Shown one piece after another: positions 34,620 through 43,784 of a stretch of 64,000 bases of DNA (positions are counted from its first letter, which is position 1; the number at the start of each line of letters is the position of its first letter). Below the pieces are notes generated by a model that saw only the letters and a program-made list of their open reading frames with translations, did no database searches and was not told where the DNA came from. Source of the DNA: Elizabethkingia occulta. Lineage in GTDB: Bacteria > Bacteroidota > Bacteroidia > Flavobacteriales > Weeksellaceae. The position numbers and the translations under genes are program-made. Where the stretch lies: contig NZ_MAHX01000016.1 in assembly GCF_002023715.1 (NCBI RefSeq), positions 186,001 to 250,000 of the forward strand, read 5' to 3'.

Positions 34620-36998
34620 ATGGAAAATAACACTAAAAATAAGCAGCAGTCATTTCCGCTGCCCCCTAAAAAGAAAAAACAGACTTCGGATAAAGGGGTG
34701 AAGAGATGGATAAAGTTTATATGGTTAGCTCTTGCGGCATTTGTCGTTGGGATTGCCGGACTTTTCTTTATGGTTTCTCAAGGATTTCTTGGAGAAATGC
34801 CGGATGTTAAAGAGCTTGAGAATCCTGACATCTATGTTGCATCAGAGATTATTTCATCCGATGGTGTTTCATTAGGAAAGTTTGAAAAGGAAAAAGTTAT
34901 TCCTGTTAAATACAAAGACCTGCCACCTCACCTTATTTTTGCACTTCAGGCAAAAGAAGATGAGCGATTTAAAGAGCACTCAGGGATTGATATGAAATCC
35001 ATTTTCAGAGCTGTTCGTTTTGGTGGTGGACGTGGTGGTGGATCTACTATTACTCAGCAGTTAGCAAAACTTCTTTTTACAAGAAATGTTTCTAAGAATA
35101 AGTTCCAGAGGGTATTTCAGAAACTAAAAGAATGGTCTGTAGCAGTAAGTTTGGAAAAGAGGTATACGAAAGAAGAAATCATAACACTTTATTTCAATAA
35201 ATTCGACTTTACCTACAATGCAAACGGGATTGAAATGGCTTCAAGAATCTATTTCAATAAACATACAAATGAACTGACTCTGCCGGAAGCTGCAATGTTT
35301 GTGGCAATGCTGGAAGCTCCGAATGCAAACAATCCATTGAAAAATCCGGAGCGGGCAAAGCTCCGTAGAGATGTAGTATTAAAGCAAATGCTGGATACGG
35401 GGTATATTGATGATAATACCTATAATCAGGCTATTAATACACCAATTGTTACGGATTTTCATCCTGTAAAGAGTGTTAATGAAGGTTACTCAGCTTATTT
35501 TAAATTCTATCTTAGAAAAGAAATTGACGGATATCTTAAAGATTATGAAAAAGAAACAGGAAAACCTCTGAATCTTTTCCGTGACGGATTAAAGATATAT
35601 GTGACTCTTGATTCAAGAATGCAGAAATATGCTGAAGAGGCTATTAAGCAACACTTAACTGTTCTTCAGAAAAACTTTGATGCTGAACAGGCACGAAATC
35701 CAAACAGACCTTACTATAAGATCAGTAAACAAACGGCGAATGATCTGATGATGGCTGCTGTAAAAAGAACAGGACGCTATAAACAAATGAAGGCTGAAGG
35801 AACATCTGAAGATTCCATCATGTTGGATTTTCACAAAAAGACTAAGTTAACAAGGTTTACATGGGATGGAGAAGAAGAAGTAGAAATGTCTCCCTGGGAT
35901 TCGATCCGTTATCATAAGCAAATTGCACAGGCTGGTTTAATGTCTATGGAACCTGCTACAGGAAATATCAAGGCATGGGTAGGAGGAATTAACTGGCAGC
36001 ACTATCAGTACGACCACGTAAAACAAGGTAAACGTCAGGTAGGATCTACATTCAAGCCATTTGTTTATGCTACTGCTATTATGAACCTGGGATATACACC
36101 ATGTACGCCAGTCTCTAATGCAACATATAGCAAAGGAAAATATACAGTAGTAGGTAGAGGAGGAACACCAATGTTAAAAGATGCACTTGCTTATTCTCAA
36201 AACCCGGTAGCACTTAGATTAATTGATGCAACAGGAGTAGATAAAGTAATTCAGTTAGCAAGAGATTTAGGTGTTCAGAGTGATATGCCAAAAAACAATA
36301 CAATTGCTCTGGGTTCTTCAGATATTACAATTTATGAGATGTTGGGCGCATACAGTACATTTGCTAACTTTGGTACTTATACTAAACCAGAAATGGTATG
36401 GCGTATTGAAGATCCAAACGGCCGATTAATAAAAGAAGTAAAGCCTGAATCCAAAGAAGTCATGAATGAAGTGTATGCTTATACAATGATTGACATGATG
36501 AAGGGTGTTGCAGAATATGGTACAGCATCTTCCGGACTGAAAAGATTGGGGATTAATGCTGAGATAGCCGCTAAAACAGGTACAACCAATAATAACTCGG
36601 ACGGTTGGTTTATGGGGATTACTCCTAAACTGGCAACTGGTGTATGGGTAGGTTGGGAAGACCGTGCAACCCACTTCTATAGTACTGGTGAAGGGCAAGG
36701 TGCGAGAATGGCACTGCCAATATGGGGATATTTTATGCAGCGTGTTTATAAGGACAAATCATTGGGGATAACACAGGAAGATAGATTCGTGAAACCTTCC
36801 GCATATGACGGATGTAATTCACTAAAAGGTCTTGGAGGTTATGGTGATGAAGGAGGACTTCAGACGATTGATGAGGTGAGGAATCCTAGACCGCCATCCA
36901 ATAATGGTAACCCTGATAACAATGGGCAACCGGCGAAAAAAGAAGAAAATATTAACGATAAGATCAATAAGACAGACGATATTGATTTTAATAAATAA
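34620..36998 (+). CDS. Class A penicillin-binding protein (PBP1a-like)
   Basis: Bifunctional peptidoglycan synthase, anchored by one N-terminal membrane helix (about 30-52). The glycosyltransferase domain (about 75-260) has the catalytic EDERFKEHSGID and GGSTITQQLAKLLFT. The transpeptidase domain carries the active Ser in GSTFKPF, the YSQN triad and KTGTTNNNSDGWF. A Pro/Asn-rich tail follows. It begins 8 bp after gldH and ends at a strong terminator. Penicillin sensitivity is expected from the family. Confidence 0.94.
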   Translation: MENNTKNKQQSFPLPPKKKKQTSDKGVKRWIKFIWLALAAFVVGIAGLFFMVSQGFLGEMPDVKELENPDIYVASEIISSDGVSLGKFEKEKVIPVKYKDLPPHLIFALQAKEDERFKEHSGIDMKSIFRAVRFGGGRGGGSTITQQLAKLLFTRNVSKNKFQRVFQKLKEWSVAVSLEKRYTKEEIITLYFNKFDFTYNANGIEMASRIYFNKHTNELTLPEAAMFVAMLEAPNANNPLKNPERAKLRRDVVLKQMLDTGYIDDNTYNQAINTPIVTDFHPVKSVNEGYSAYFKFYLRKEIDGYLKDYEKETGKPLNLFRDGLKIYVTLDSRMQKYAEEAIKQHLTVLQKNFDAEQARNPNRPYYKISKQTANDLMMAAVKRTGRYKQMKAEGTSEDSIMLDFHKKTKLTRFTWDGEEEVEMSPWDSIRYHKQIAQAGLMSMEPATGNIKAWVGGINWQHYQYDHVKQGKRQVGSTFKPFVYATAIMNLGYTPCTPVSNATYSKGKYTVVGRGGTPMLKDALAYSQNPVALRLIDATGVDKVIQLARDLGVQSDMPKNNTIALGSSDITIYEMLGAYSTFANFGTYTKPEMVWRIEDPNGRLIKEVKPESKEVMNEVYAYTMIDMMKGVAEYGTASSGLKRLGINAEIAAKTGTTNNNSDGWFMGITPKLATGVWVGWEDRATHFYSTGEGQGARMALPIWGYFMQRVYKDKSLGITQEDRFVKPSAYDGCNSLKGLGGYGDEGGLQTIDEVRNPRPPSNNGNPDNNGQPAKKEENINDKINKTDDIDFNK

Positions 36999-37004
36999 AA
37001 ATAT

Positions 37005-37031
37005 AAGCCGGATAACATCCGGCTTTTTTTA
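37005..37031 (+). terminator. Intrinsic terminator after PBP1a, abutting selO
   Basis: AAGCCGGAT / ATCCGGCTT stem with an AAC loop is followed by a T-run that ends only a few bases before the selO ATG. It terminates the ricT-gldH-PBP1a transcript. Confidence 0.85.
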
Positions 37032-37036
37032 TCATG

Positions 37037-38572
37037 ATGAACTTGCCAGAAATCAAACAGCCTTTTAAAGAAGCTTTCCCAGGCGATAATACATACAATA
37101 ATTATCCAAGGCAGACTCCAGGTATACTTTATGCCCTTGTTGAGCCTATGGAATTCCCAAAACCTGAACTGATTCTCTTTAATGAAGAATTAGGAAAAGA
37201 GCTGATGATCTCTAAAGATAACATCGGTCTGTTTAGCGGGCAGATGCTTCCGGAAGGAGTTACAACATATGCTACTGCCTATGCCGGACACCAGTTTGGT
37301 AACTGGGCAGGTCAGTTAGGAGATGGTCGTGCAATCAATATTGGAGAAGTTAAGAGCCAATCCGGGAAGAATATAGAATTGCAATATAAAGGAGCCGGAA
37401 GTACTCCTTACTCCAGAAATGCGGATGGCAGAGCTGTTTTTCGATCTTCACTCAGAGAATATCTGATGAGCGAGTCTATGTATCATTTAAGGATTTCTAC
37501 AACCCGTGCTTTAAGCCTTGTAAAGACAGGCGAAAATGTAATACGGGATATGTTCTACAATGGGCATCCGGAAGCAGAAAACGGAGCTGTGATTATAAGA
37601 ACTGCCGAAAGCTTTATTAGATTCGGACATTTTGAATTATTGGCTGCAAGAAAAGAAACGGATACGCTGAAGCAGTTAATGGACTGGGTAATAGAACGAT
37701 ATTTTCCGGAAATTAAAGGGGAAACGAATACTGAGAAATACCTTATTTGGTTCCGGGAAGTTGCTCAGAGAACGGCTGATACTATTATTGACTGGTTTAG
37801 GGTAGGTTTTGTTCATGGTGTAATGAATACCGATAATATGTCCATTCTGGGACTAACTATAGATTATGGACCCTTCAGTATGTTAGATGAATATAGTTTG
37901 AATTTTACGCCCAATACAACCGATCTGCCAGGGAGAAGATATGCCTTTGGAAAGCAGGCTAATATTGCACACTGGAATTTGTTTCAGTTGGCGAATGCTA
38001 TTTTTGCCGTTATAAATGATCAGGAAGGCTTAGAAGAAATACTCAATGATTTTTCAAAATACTTCTGGACTGGTTATGATAAGATGATGGCTGAAAAGCT
38101 AGGCTTAGATGGAGTAAAAGAAAGTGATCAGTCACTTCTTCTGGAATGGCAGAAATTAATGGACGAGCTAAAGCTGGATTATACTTTGTTTTTTTCTTTA
38201 TTAGAGAAAGTAGATACTCAGACCAATGCGGCTTTGCATTTCGAGCCTTGTTTTTACTACAGTCTTACCCAATCACAGGCATTGCAACTTGAGAGCTTTG
38301 TACAGCATTATTCAGACAGGAAGGCGCTAAATACAATTCCCGCAGAAGAATCTCTGCAAAAAATGCAGAAAGCAAATCCTAAATTTATTTTAAGAAATTA
38401 CCTGCTTTTTCAATGTATTGAAGAAACAGATCAAGGTGATTTTACTTTACTCAACAAGCTATTGAAAGCATTAGAGAATCCTTATGAAGAACTGTATCCG
38501 GAGTTCTCGGTAAAACGACCAGACTGGGCGGGAGATCAGCCAGGCTGTTCGACATTATCATGTAGCTCATAG
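37037..38572 (+). CDS. selO: Protein adenylyltransferase SelO
   Basis: Pseudokinase-fold enzyme that transfers AMP from ATP to Ser, Thr or Tyr of target proteins (YdiU/SelO family). Diagnostic blocks are NYPRQTPGILYALVEP, YAGHQFGNWAGQLGDGRAI, LQYKGAGSTPYSRNADGRAV and the NTDNMSILGLTIDYGPF metal/ATP region. The C-terminus ends LSCSS, with Cys where animal SelO carries selenocysteine. The ATG one codon earlier is equally possible. The terminator of the previous operon lies immediately upstream. Confidence 0.93.
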   Translation: MNLPEIKQPFKEAFPGDNTYNNYPRQTPGILYALVEPMEFPKPELILFNEELGKELMISKDNIGLFSGQMLPEGVTTYATAYAGHQFGNWAGQLGDGRAINIGEVKSQSGKNIELQYKGAGSTPYSRNADGRAVFRSSLREYLMSESMYHLRISTTRALSLVKTGENVIRDMFYNGHPEAENGAVIIRTAESFIRFGHFELLAARKETDTLKQLMDWVIERYFPEIKGETNTEKYLIWFREVAQRTADTIIDWFRVGFVHGVMNTDNMSILGLTIDYGPFSMLDEYSLNFTPNTTDLPGRRYAFGKQANIAHWNLFQLANAIFAVINDQEGLEEILNDFSKYFWTGYDKMMAEKLGLDGVKESDQSLLLEWQKLMDELKLDYTLFFSLLEKVDTQTNAALHFEPCFYYSLTQSQALQLESFVQHYSDRKALNTIPAEESLQKMQKANPKFILRNYLLFQCIEETDQGDFTLLNKLLKALENPYEELYPEFSVKRPDWAGDQPGCSTLSCSS

Positions 38573-38649
38573 TATACAAAGCTTCTCTGATGGTAGAGAA
38601 TACGATACGTAAATATTGATTTTCTGTTTTTTATCATGCCAAGAATGGT

Positions 38650-38657
38650 TACTTTTG
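38650..38657 (+). promoter_or_regulatory. Possible -7 box of the DUF885 gene
   Basis: TACTTTTG matches TAnnTTTG and ends 17 bp before the ATG. The -33 position reads TTT rather than TTTG. Confidence 0.4.
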
Positions 38658-38674
38658 AGTAAACAATCTTTTCT

Positions 38675-40483
38675 ATGAAAAAACTAATTAAAATAGGAAT
38701 GCTTGCTTCTATGGGATTGACATTAGCTGTGATATCCTGTCAGAAGAAAGATTCTGCAAAAAATGAAGCTGCGGATAGTAGAGAAAATGATAAACTGGTA
38801 AAACTTGCAGATAAATACTATGAGGCATACCTGAAGCTTAGTCCTTTAGATGCTACATATCAGGGAGATTTAAGATATAATGATCTGTTGCCTGATAATA
38901 TCGACGCAAAAGTTATTACCGGAGAAATTAATTTTTACAATAACACGATAAAAGAGCTTTCTAAAGTTAATTATGAAGCTTTGGATGATCAGCACAAGGT
39001 AATCTTTGATGTACTGGATAATCAGCTTAAAACAAAGGTAGAGAGCTATGTCTATCATCCCGAATATATTCCGTTTAGCCAGTTTGATGGTCTGCCACTT
39101 ACAATGCCTTTACTGGGAAGCGGGAAGGGAAGTCAGCCCTTCAAAACAGCAAAAGATTACGATAACTGGTTAAAGCGTATGGATCAGTTTCCTGCATGGA
39201 TGGCTACTGCCGAGCAAAACTTCCGTACAGGAATAAAAAATAAAATGGTATTGCCTAAAAAGCTTGTGGTGAAAATGATCCCACAGATGAATGCCTCTGA
39301 AATTATAACGACAGAATTTGATAAAAATATCTTTTACGGGCCTGTAAAGGAGTTTCCAAAAGACTTCACTGCAGATCAGAAGCAGAAATATACCAAACTT
39401 TTCCAGGAGGCTATTAAAGATAAAATTATTCCTGTGTATTCTCGTATGGGTAAATTCCTAAAAGAAGAATATTTGCCTAATGCCCGTGATACAGATGGTT
39501 ATAATGCTTTGCCAAATGGTAAGGATATATACGCTTATTATGTAAAAACATGGACAACAACCAGCAGAACGCCGGATGAAATACATAAAACGGGCCTTGA
39601 GGAAGTGGCGCGAATCCGTGGAGAAATGGAAAAAGTAAAAGAGCAGGTAGGTTATAAAGGATCATTGGAAGAGTTTTTGGCTCATGTGAAAAATGACCCA
39701 AAAGCAATGCCGTATAAAACTTCAAAAGAGATTCTGGATGGATTTCAGGGGATTCTGACAAAGATTACCCCGAAGCTAAAAACAATGTTTAACGTAACGC
39801 CAAAAACACCATTTGAAATACGTCAGACTGAGAAATTCAGGGAGGCTACTGCCAGTGCAGAATATATGCAGGGAACTCCTGATGGTAAGAGACCAGGGAT
39901 TTTTTATATTCCTATTCCCGACCCTAAGAAGTTTAATGTAACCAGTGGAATGGAATCTTTGTTTCTGCATGAAGCAATCCCGGGGCATCATTATCAGGTT
40001 TCTTTGCAACAGGAAAATACAAAATTGCCTAAGTTTATGCGTTTTGGCTGGTTAGGAGCCTATGGTGAAGGTTGGGCGCTGTATTGCGAATCCCTGGGAC
40101 CAGAGTTTGGACTTTATACGGATCCTTATCAGAAATTGGGTTCGCTGAGCGACGAAATGATGAGAGCGGTTCGACTGGTAGTTGATACGGGTATTCATAC
40201 AGGACAAATGACGAGAGAGCAGGCTATAAAATATTTTCTGAGTAATGTGGCTTATGATGAAGCGGGAGCAACTGCGGAGATCGAACGTTATATGGCGATA
40301 CCAGGACAAGCGTTGAGTTATAAAACCGGGGCTTTAAAAATAAGAGAGCTAAGAACAAAATATGAAAAACAACTTGGGGCTAAATTTAGTCTGGCATCTT
40401 TCCATGATGAGGTACTGAGTCAGGGATGCCTGCCACTAAGTGTTCTGGAAAGAAAAATGGAGCTTTGGTCTAAGAAGCAATAA
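38675..40483 (+). CDS. DUF885 family lipoprotein (peptidase-like)
   Basis: Predicted lipoprotein with the lipobox AVISC (Cys22 or close) and a DUF885 domain over most of its 602 residues. The metal-binding motif LFLHEAIPGHHYQ (about 428-440) and a following GWALYCESLG block with the probable third ligand Glu are visible. These are the zinc-peptidase marks of the family, but substrates are poorly known. A single-gene unit with its own -7 box and a terminator. Confidence 0.85.
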   Translation: MKKLIKIGMLASMGLTLAVISCQKKDSAKNEAADSRENDKLVKLADKYYEAYLKLSPLDATYQGDLRYNDLLPDNIDAKVITGEINFYNNTIKELSKVNYEALDDQHKVIFDVLDNQLKTKVESYVYHPEYIPFSQFDGLPLTMPLLGSGKGSQPFKTAKDYDNWLKRMDQFPAWMATAEQNFRTGIKNKMVLPKKLVVKMIPQMNASEIITTEFDKNIFYGPVKEFPKDFTADQKQKYTKLFQEAIKDKIIPVYSRMGKFLKEEYLPNARDTDGYNALPNGKDIYAYYVKTWTTTSRTPDEIHKTGLEEVARIRGEMEKVKEQVGYKGSLEEFLAHVKNDPKAMPYKTSKEILDGFQGILTKITPKLKTMFNVTPKTPFEIRQTEKFREATASAEYMQGTPDGKRPGIFYIPIPDPKKFNVTSGMESLFLHEAIPGHHYQVSLQQENTKLPKFMRFGWLGAYGEGWALYCESLGPEFGLYTDPYQKLGSLSDEMMRAVRLVVDTGIHTGQMTREQAIKYFLSNVAYDEAGATAEIERYMAIPGQALSYKTGALKIRELRTKYEKQLGAKFSLASFHDEVLSQGCLPLSVLERKMELWSKKQ

Positions 40484-40510
40484 AAGACAGGATATTTCCT
40501 TTAGAATATA

Positions 40511-40546
40511 AAGACATCATAGGTATTGGCCTATGATGTCTTTTTA
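40511..40546. terminator. Intrinsic terminator between convergent genes
   Basis: AAGACATCATAGG / CCTATGATGTCTT stem with a TATTGG-like loop, followed by T residues on the plus strand. It lies between the DUF885 gene and budA. Confidence 0.8.
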
Positions 40547-40571
40547 TAGAATGTACTCAGGAAGATAGGTT

Positions 40572-41309
40572 TTAGTAGCCTCTTCCTACTTTTTCCAGGT
40601 CATCATTGCGTTTGTTTCGGAATCTGAATTGGTGAAAAGAGGGATCAGAATAAACTTCCAATTCCATGCTCTTTAGCTCTGCAATTTCTATTTTAAGATT
40701 TTCAGCTGTAAAGTCTAAAAGATGACCGCCATGCTTTTTGTCGGCAGAGAGAAAGTGAAAATGAAAACCACTCACATTTATTCCGTTTAAATATTCTGGT
40801 AAAAAATAACCAATAAGTGTCCCCTGGACGTTGTTGAAATTAAATACCCTCTGCTTGTCCAGAATAGTAGAAAGAATAGGAAAAGGAGCTTCTGTCAGTG
40901 GAAAAGCTCTTGTTCTTATATGTTCGAATTCTCCGGTTATTTTTATAGCATACATGGCGTTTTTGTTCTCGAGAGTATTCGTAATAATTCTATATAGTGA
41001 TTCTCTGGCTGTTGTGGTATTGATATGGGAAATCAAATCAGCTTCAAAAAATGTAACAGATGAAAATGCAATCAGATGATCGTCTTTGAGAATTGTAGTT
41101 TCTCCATCTGATTTGGTTTGGAAAGCCTTTCCGTCCAGGATTGTTAATTCTCCGTCCAGCATTCCGGGAGCGCCAAGGCCAAAATCACCTTTTTGTTTCA
41201 GGCTTCTGACAGAAATGGTTCCTTCATAAAGTCCCCCGATCAGGGCTTCGGATATGCCATAATTATAGAGAATATTCGTGGTTTTTTCTTTCTGCCTACT
41301 TGTACTCAT
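40572..41309 (-). CDS. budA: Acetolactate decarboxylase
   Basis: Zinc enzyme converting alpha-acetolactate to acetoin (BudA/AlsD family). The protein has the LLYEG-like opening (GLYEGTISVRSLKQKGDFGLG), LDGELTILDGKAF and the C-terminal GFHFHFLSADKKHGGHLLDF block with the three His ligands (two in FHFHF, one in GGH). At 245 residues it is of normal length. No acetolactate synthase or budR regulator is adjacent. Confidence 0.92.
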   Translation of the reverse strand: MSTSRQKEKTTNILYNYGISEALIGGLYEGTISVRSLKQKGDFGLGAPGMLDGELTILDGKAFQTKSDGETTILKDDHLIAFSSVTFFEADLISHINTTTARESLYRIITNTLENKNAMYAIKITGEFEHIRTRAFPLTEAPFPILSTILDKQRVFNFNNVQGTLIGYFLPEYLNGINVSGFHFHFLSADKKHGGHLLDFTAENLKIEIAELKSMELEVYSDPSFHQFRFRNKRNDDLEKVGRGY

Positions 41310-41492
41310 TGTGTTGTAATTTGGTGTGTGATTATTTTGAATAGCAATTTCTTTACTTTTGCATTCCTAAATTAAAAATTATTATGTAATCTGGCCTAAT
41401 TTATTTGTTATATTTTGCTTAATAAATAATTATTATTGAATTAATTTTAACTTCAATAAGTTTTAATTACAAATTATTATTAATTTATATAA

Positions 41493-41532
41493 CAGCCCCG
41501 ATAAGAGAACTTTCTTATCGGGGCTGATTTTT
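41493..41532. terminator. Strong GC hairpin, terminator-like
   Basis: A 14-bp perfect stem (CAGCCCCGATAAGA / TCTTATCGGGGCTG) with a 6-nt loop lies 42 bp after the endonuclease III stop. The T-run follows it on the plus strand (ATTTTT), whereas the minus strand continues TTATATAAATT. It probably ends the minus-strand nth transcript, but its polarity also fits a plus-strand transcript with no known gene. Confidence 0.6.
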
Positions 41533-41573
41533 CACTCCAGAAATAGAGTTTATTTTATATGAAAAGATAAGTG

Positions 41574-42194
41574 CTACTTATCAAATAACATTTTAGTTAA
41601 AAAATCCTTTTCACCTTTACCGCGGGCAGGAGAATACTCTCTTCCGTAAAATATAATCTGAAGATGAAGTTTGTTCCATGCGCTTTTTGGAAATAGCTTT
41701 TTAGCATCGGCTTCTACCTGTTCTACATTTTTGCCTTCTGAAAGTTTCCATTGCTTCATTAGTCTGTTGATATGGGTGTCCACCGGAAATGCGGGGTGTC
41801 CGAATGCTTGTGACATTACTACAGAAGCTGTTTTATGGCCAACACCCGGTAGATTTTCAAGATCTTCAAAACTTTCCGGGACAATTCCCTGATGTCTTTC
41901 TACAAGAAGCTCAGCCATTCTTTTCAGATTTTTAGCTTTGGTATTCGATAAGCCAATCTCTTTTATCAGCTCTTTAATTTCGAATTCTTCCAAACGGGCC
42001 ATCTGTTGTGGGGTTTGTGCTTTTGCAAAAAGCATAGGAGTTACTTCATTTACTTTTTTGTCTGTTGTCTGTGCAGAAAGCGCTACAGCAACTAAAAGTG
42101 TATAAGGATCGAAGTGGTCTAAAGGGATTGGTACCTGAGGATATAGTTTCTCCAGTTCTGTCATTACAGTTTCCGCTCTTTGCTTTTTGGTCAT
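41574..42194 (-). CDS. nth: Endonuclease III, lacking the 4Fe-4S cysteines
   Basis: DNA glycosylase/AP lyase for oxidised pyrimidines. The helix-hairpin-helix LPGVGHKTASVV with the catalytic Lys and the PVDTHINRL loop with the catalytic Asp are intact. The C-terminus ends YGREYSPARGKGEKDFLTKML and has none of the four cysteines (C-x6-C-x2-C-x5-C) that bind the 4Fe-4S cluster in E. coli Nth. The start at 42194 opens with TKKQRAETVM; an ATG seven codons upstream is possible. It is divergent from bcp with only about 30 bp between. Confidence 0.92.
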   Translation of the reverse strand: MTKKQRAETVMTELEKLYPQVPIPLDHFDPYTLLVAVALSAQTTDKKVNEVTPMLFAKAQTPQQMARLEEFEIKELIKEIGLSNTKAKNLKRMAELLVERHQGIVPESFEDLENLPGVGHKTASVVMSQAFGHPAFPVDTHINRLMKQWKLSEGKNVEQVEADAKKLFPKSAWNKLHLQIIFYGREYSPARGKGEKDFLTKMLFDK

Positions 42195-42226
42195 AGAAGT
42201 AGTAATTTTAAACAAAAATAAAGAAT

Positions 42227-42676
42227 ATGTTACAAGTAGGTGATAAGCTTCCTCAATTTAAAGGAATAAACCAAAATGGTGCTGAAATCGATTCAAGAAA
42301 TTATTCAGGTAAGAAGCTGGTTGTTTTCTTTTATCCTAAAGCAAGTACTCCGGGATGTACAGCAGAGGCATGCAACCTGAGAGACAATTATACAATACTA
42401 AAAGAAAAAGGATATCAGCTATTAGGTATTAGTGCTGACGATGAAAAGAGACAAAAGAATTTCTCCGATAAATACAGTTTTCCTTTTGATCTTTTAGCAG
42501 ATACTAATAAAGAAGTGATAGAAGCTTTTGGTGTATGGCAGCTAAAGAAATTCATGGGAAGAGAATTTATGGGAATTGTACGCACAACTTTTGTTTTTGA
42601 TGAAAATGGAACCTGTATAAAGGTTATTGATAAGGTTAAAACTAAAGATCACGCACAGCAATTATTAGAAGAATAG
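42227..42676 (+). CDS. bcp: Thioredoxin-dependent thiol peroxidase (Bcp/PrxQ)
   Basis: Peroxiredoxin Q type peroxidase that reduces hydrogen peroxide and organic peroxides. The peroxidatic Cys44 is in STPGCTAEA, and Cys49 five residues later would be the resolving Cys. The FYPK strand before it and the IVRTTFVFDENG strand later complete the fold. At 149 residues it is typical. It is transcribed away from nth. Confidence 0.94.
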   Translation: MLQVGDKLPQFKGINQNGAEIDSRNYSGKKLVVFFYPKASTPGCTAEACNLRDNYTILKEKGYQLLGISADDEKRQKNFSDKYSFPFDLLADTNKEVIEAFGVWQLKKFMGREFMGIVRTTFVFDENGTCIKVIDKVKTKDHAQQLLEE

Positions 42677-42831
42677 CGTTTCATAAGGGAGTGTATGAAT
42701 TTTATTATGCCAAACATAGTAATAAAAAATATTAAATTATAGTTGATTGGTAGAATAAATGTAGATTTACCACCGCATGATAAAAGTCATATTTAATCAT
42801 GTGAATAAACCAAATAACAAATTAATTTATT

Positions 42832-43725
42832 ATGAAAAAAAGATTCATTCCCCTTTTGCTGGTAGGGACACTAGCAACGACTCTTCTTGTTTCCTGCAGC
42901 AGAGAAGACAACACAGCAGAACAATCAATCACAACAGAAGCATTGGTATCGCCGTCTGCGTCTGAACTATTATGTAGCTATGTAGATCAAAACTGGACCT
43001 TTAGCTCTGTTTTAAAGACTGGACTTACTACAACAGCTGACACTAATTTTATGAACACTCAGGTTCAAAAAAACGCTTCGCTTTGGGGGTTAAGTACTCC
43101 TGTTCTGAGATTTGTAGATGATCCGTCAAATCCTTCATCTACTTACAATGCAATCTCCTATTCAACAGGGAAAATTTATTATGGTTATGCAATCTATAAG
43201 GATGCGAAAACAAAAAGCTCTGACAATATTGTAAATGCCATGATACTTGCCCATGAGTACGGACACCAGTTACAATATAAATACAATATTCCTTCAGTTC
43301 AGGAAAGTACAGCACGTTCCAGTGAATTGGAAGCCGATGGTTTTGCAGGTTATTACCTAAGAAGACCTGCAGGTTTTAATAAGACTGATTTCTCTCAGAT
43401 TGCAGCGGCTTATGAGTTTGCAGCATCTATCGGAGATAATCAGGTTAATAATCCCAATCATCATGGTACTTCTCCTCAGAGAAGAGCTGCGGTACGTTTA
43501 GGATTTTTATTAGGTCAGTATTCTTTGACTGCGACGGGATTTGACTCTAACTTCTTTTATTATTATTCCAATGTGTTAAACGGGCAGGATCCTGCTTTGC
43601 AACCTAGTGCCAGCAACTTTAAAGTTGATCCTGAAATTGATAAAACTATCCGTGCACACATGGCTGAGTTGAAGAAAATTGCAAGTGGAGAAATTTCTGC
43701 TGAGGAATTCAAAAACCTTAACTAA
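42832..43725 (+). CDS. Lipoprotein zinc metallopeptidase (YpfJ-like)
   Basis: Predicted lipoprotein (lipobox LVSC, Cys22) with the zinc motif HEYGH at 141-145. About 20 residues later comes SELEADGFAGYY, whose first Glu (about 165) is the likely third ligand. A HHGTSPQRR segment follows at about 208-217. This order matches the putative neutral zinc metallopeptidase (YpfJ) family. The presence of a lipobox places it on the outside of a membrane. Substrate unknown. A single-gene unit, with a terminator after it. Confidence 0.8.
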   Translation: MKKRFIPLLLVGTLATTLLVSCSREDNTAEQSITTEALVSPSASELLCSYVDQNWTFSSVLKTGLTTTADTNFMNTQVQKNASLWGLSTPVLRFVDDPSNPSSTYNAISYSTGKIYYGYAIYKDAKTKSSDNIVNAMILAHEYGHQLQYKYNIPSVQESTARSSELEADGFAGYYLRRPAGFNKTDFSQIAAAYEFAASIGDNQVNNPNHHGTSPQRRAAVRLGFLLGQYSLTATGFDSNFFYYYSNVLNGQDPALQPSASNFKVDPEIDKTIRAHMAELKKIASGEISAEEFKNLN

Positions 43726-43750
43726 ATTAAACTCAGATATAAATCTATCA

Positions 43751-43783
43751 AAAAAGACCGGCTCATTAGAGCCGGTCTTTTAT
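43751..43783. terminator. Bidirectional intrinsic terminator
   Basis: AAAAAGACCGGCTC / GAGCCGGTCTTTT stem with an ATTA loop separates the convergent metallopeptidase and GNAT genes. Confidence 0.88.
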
Positions 43784-43784
43784 T

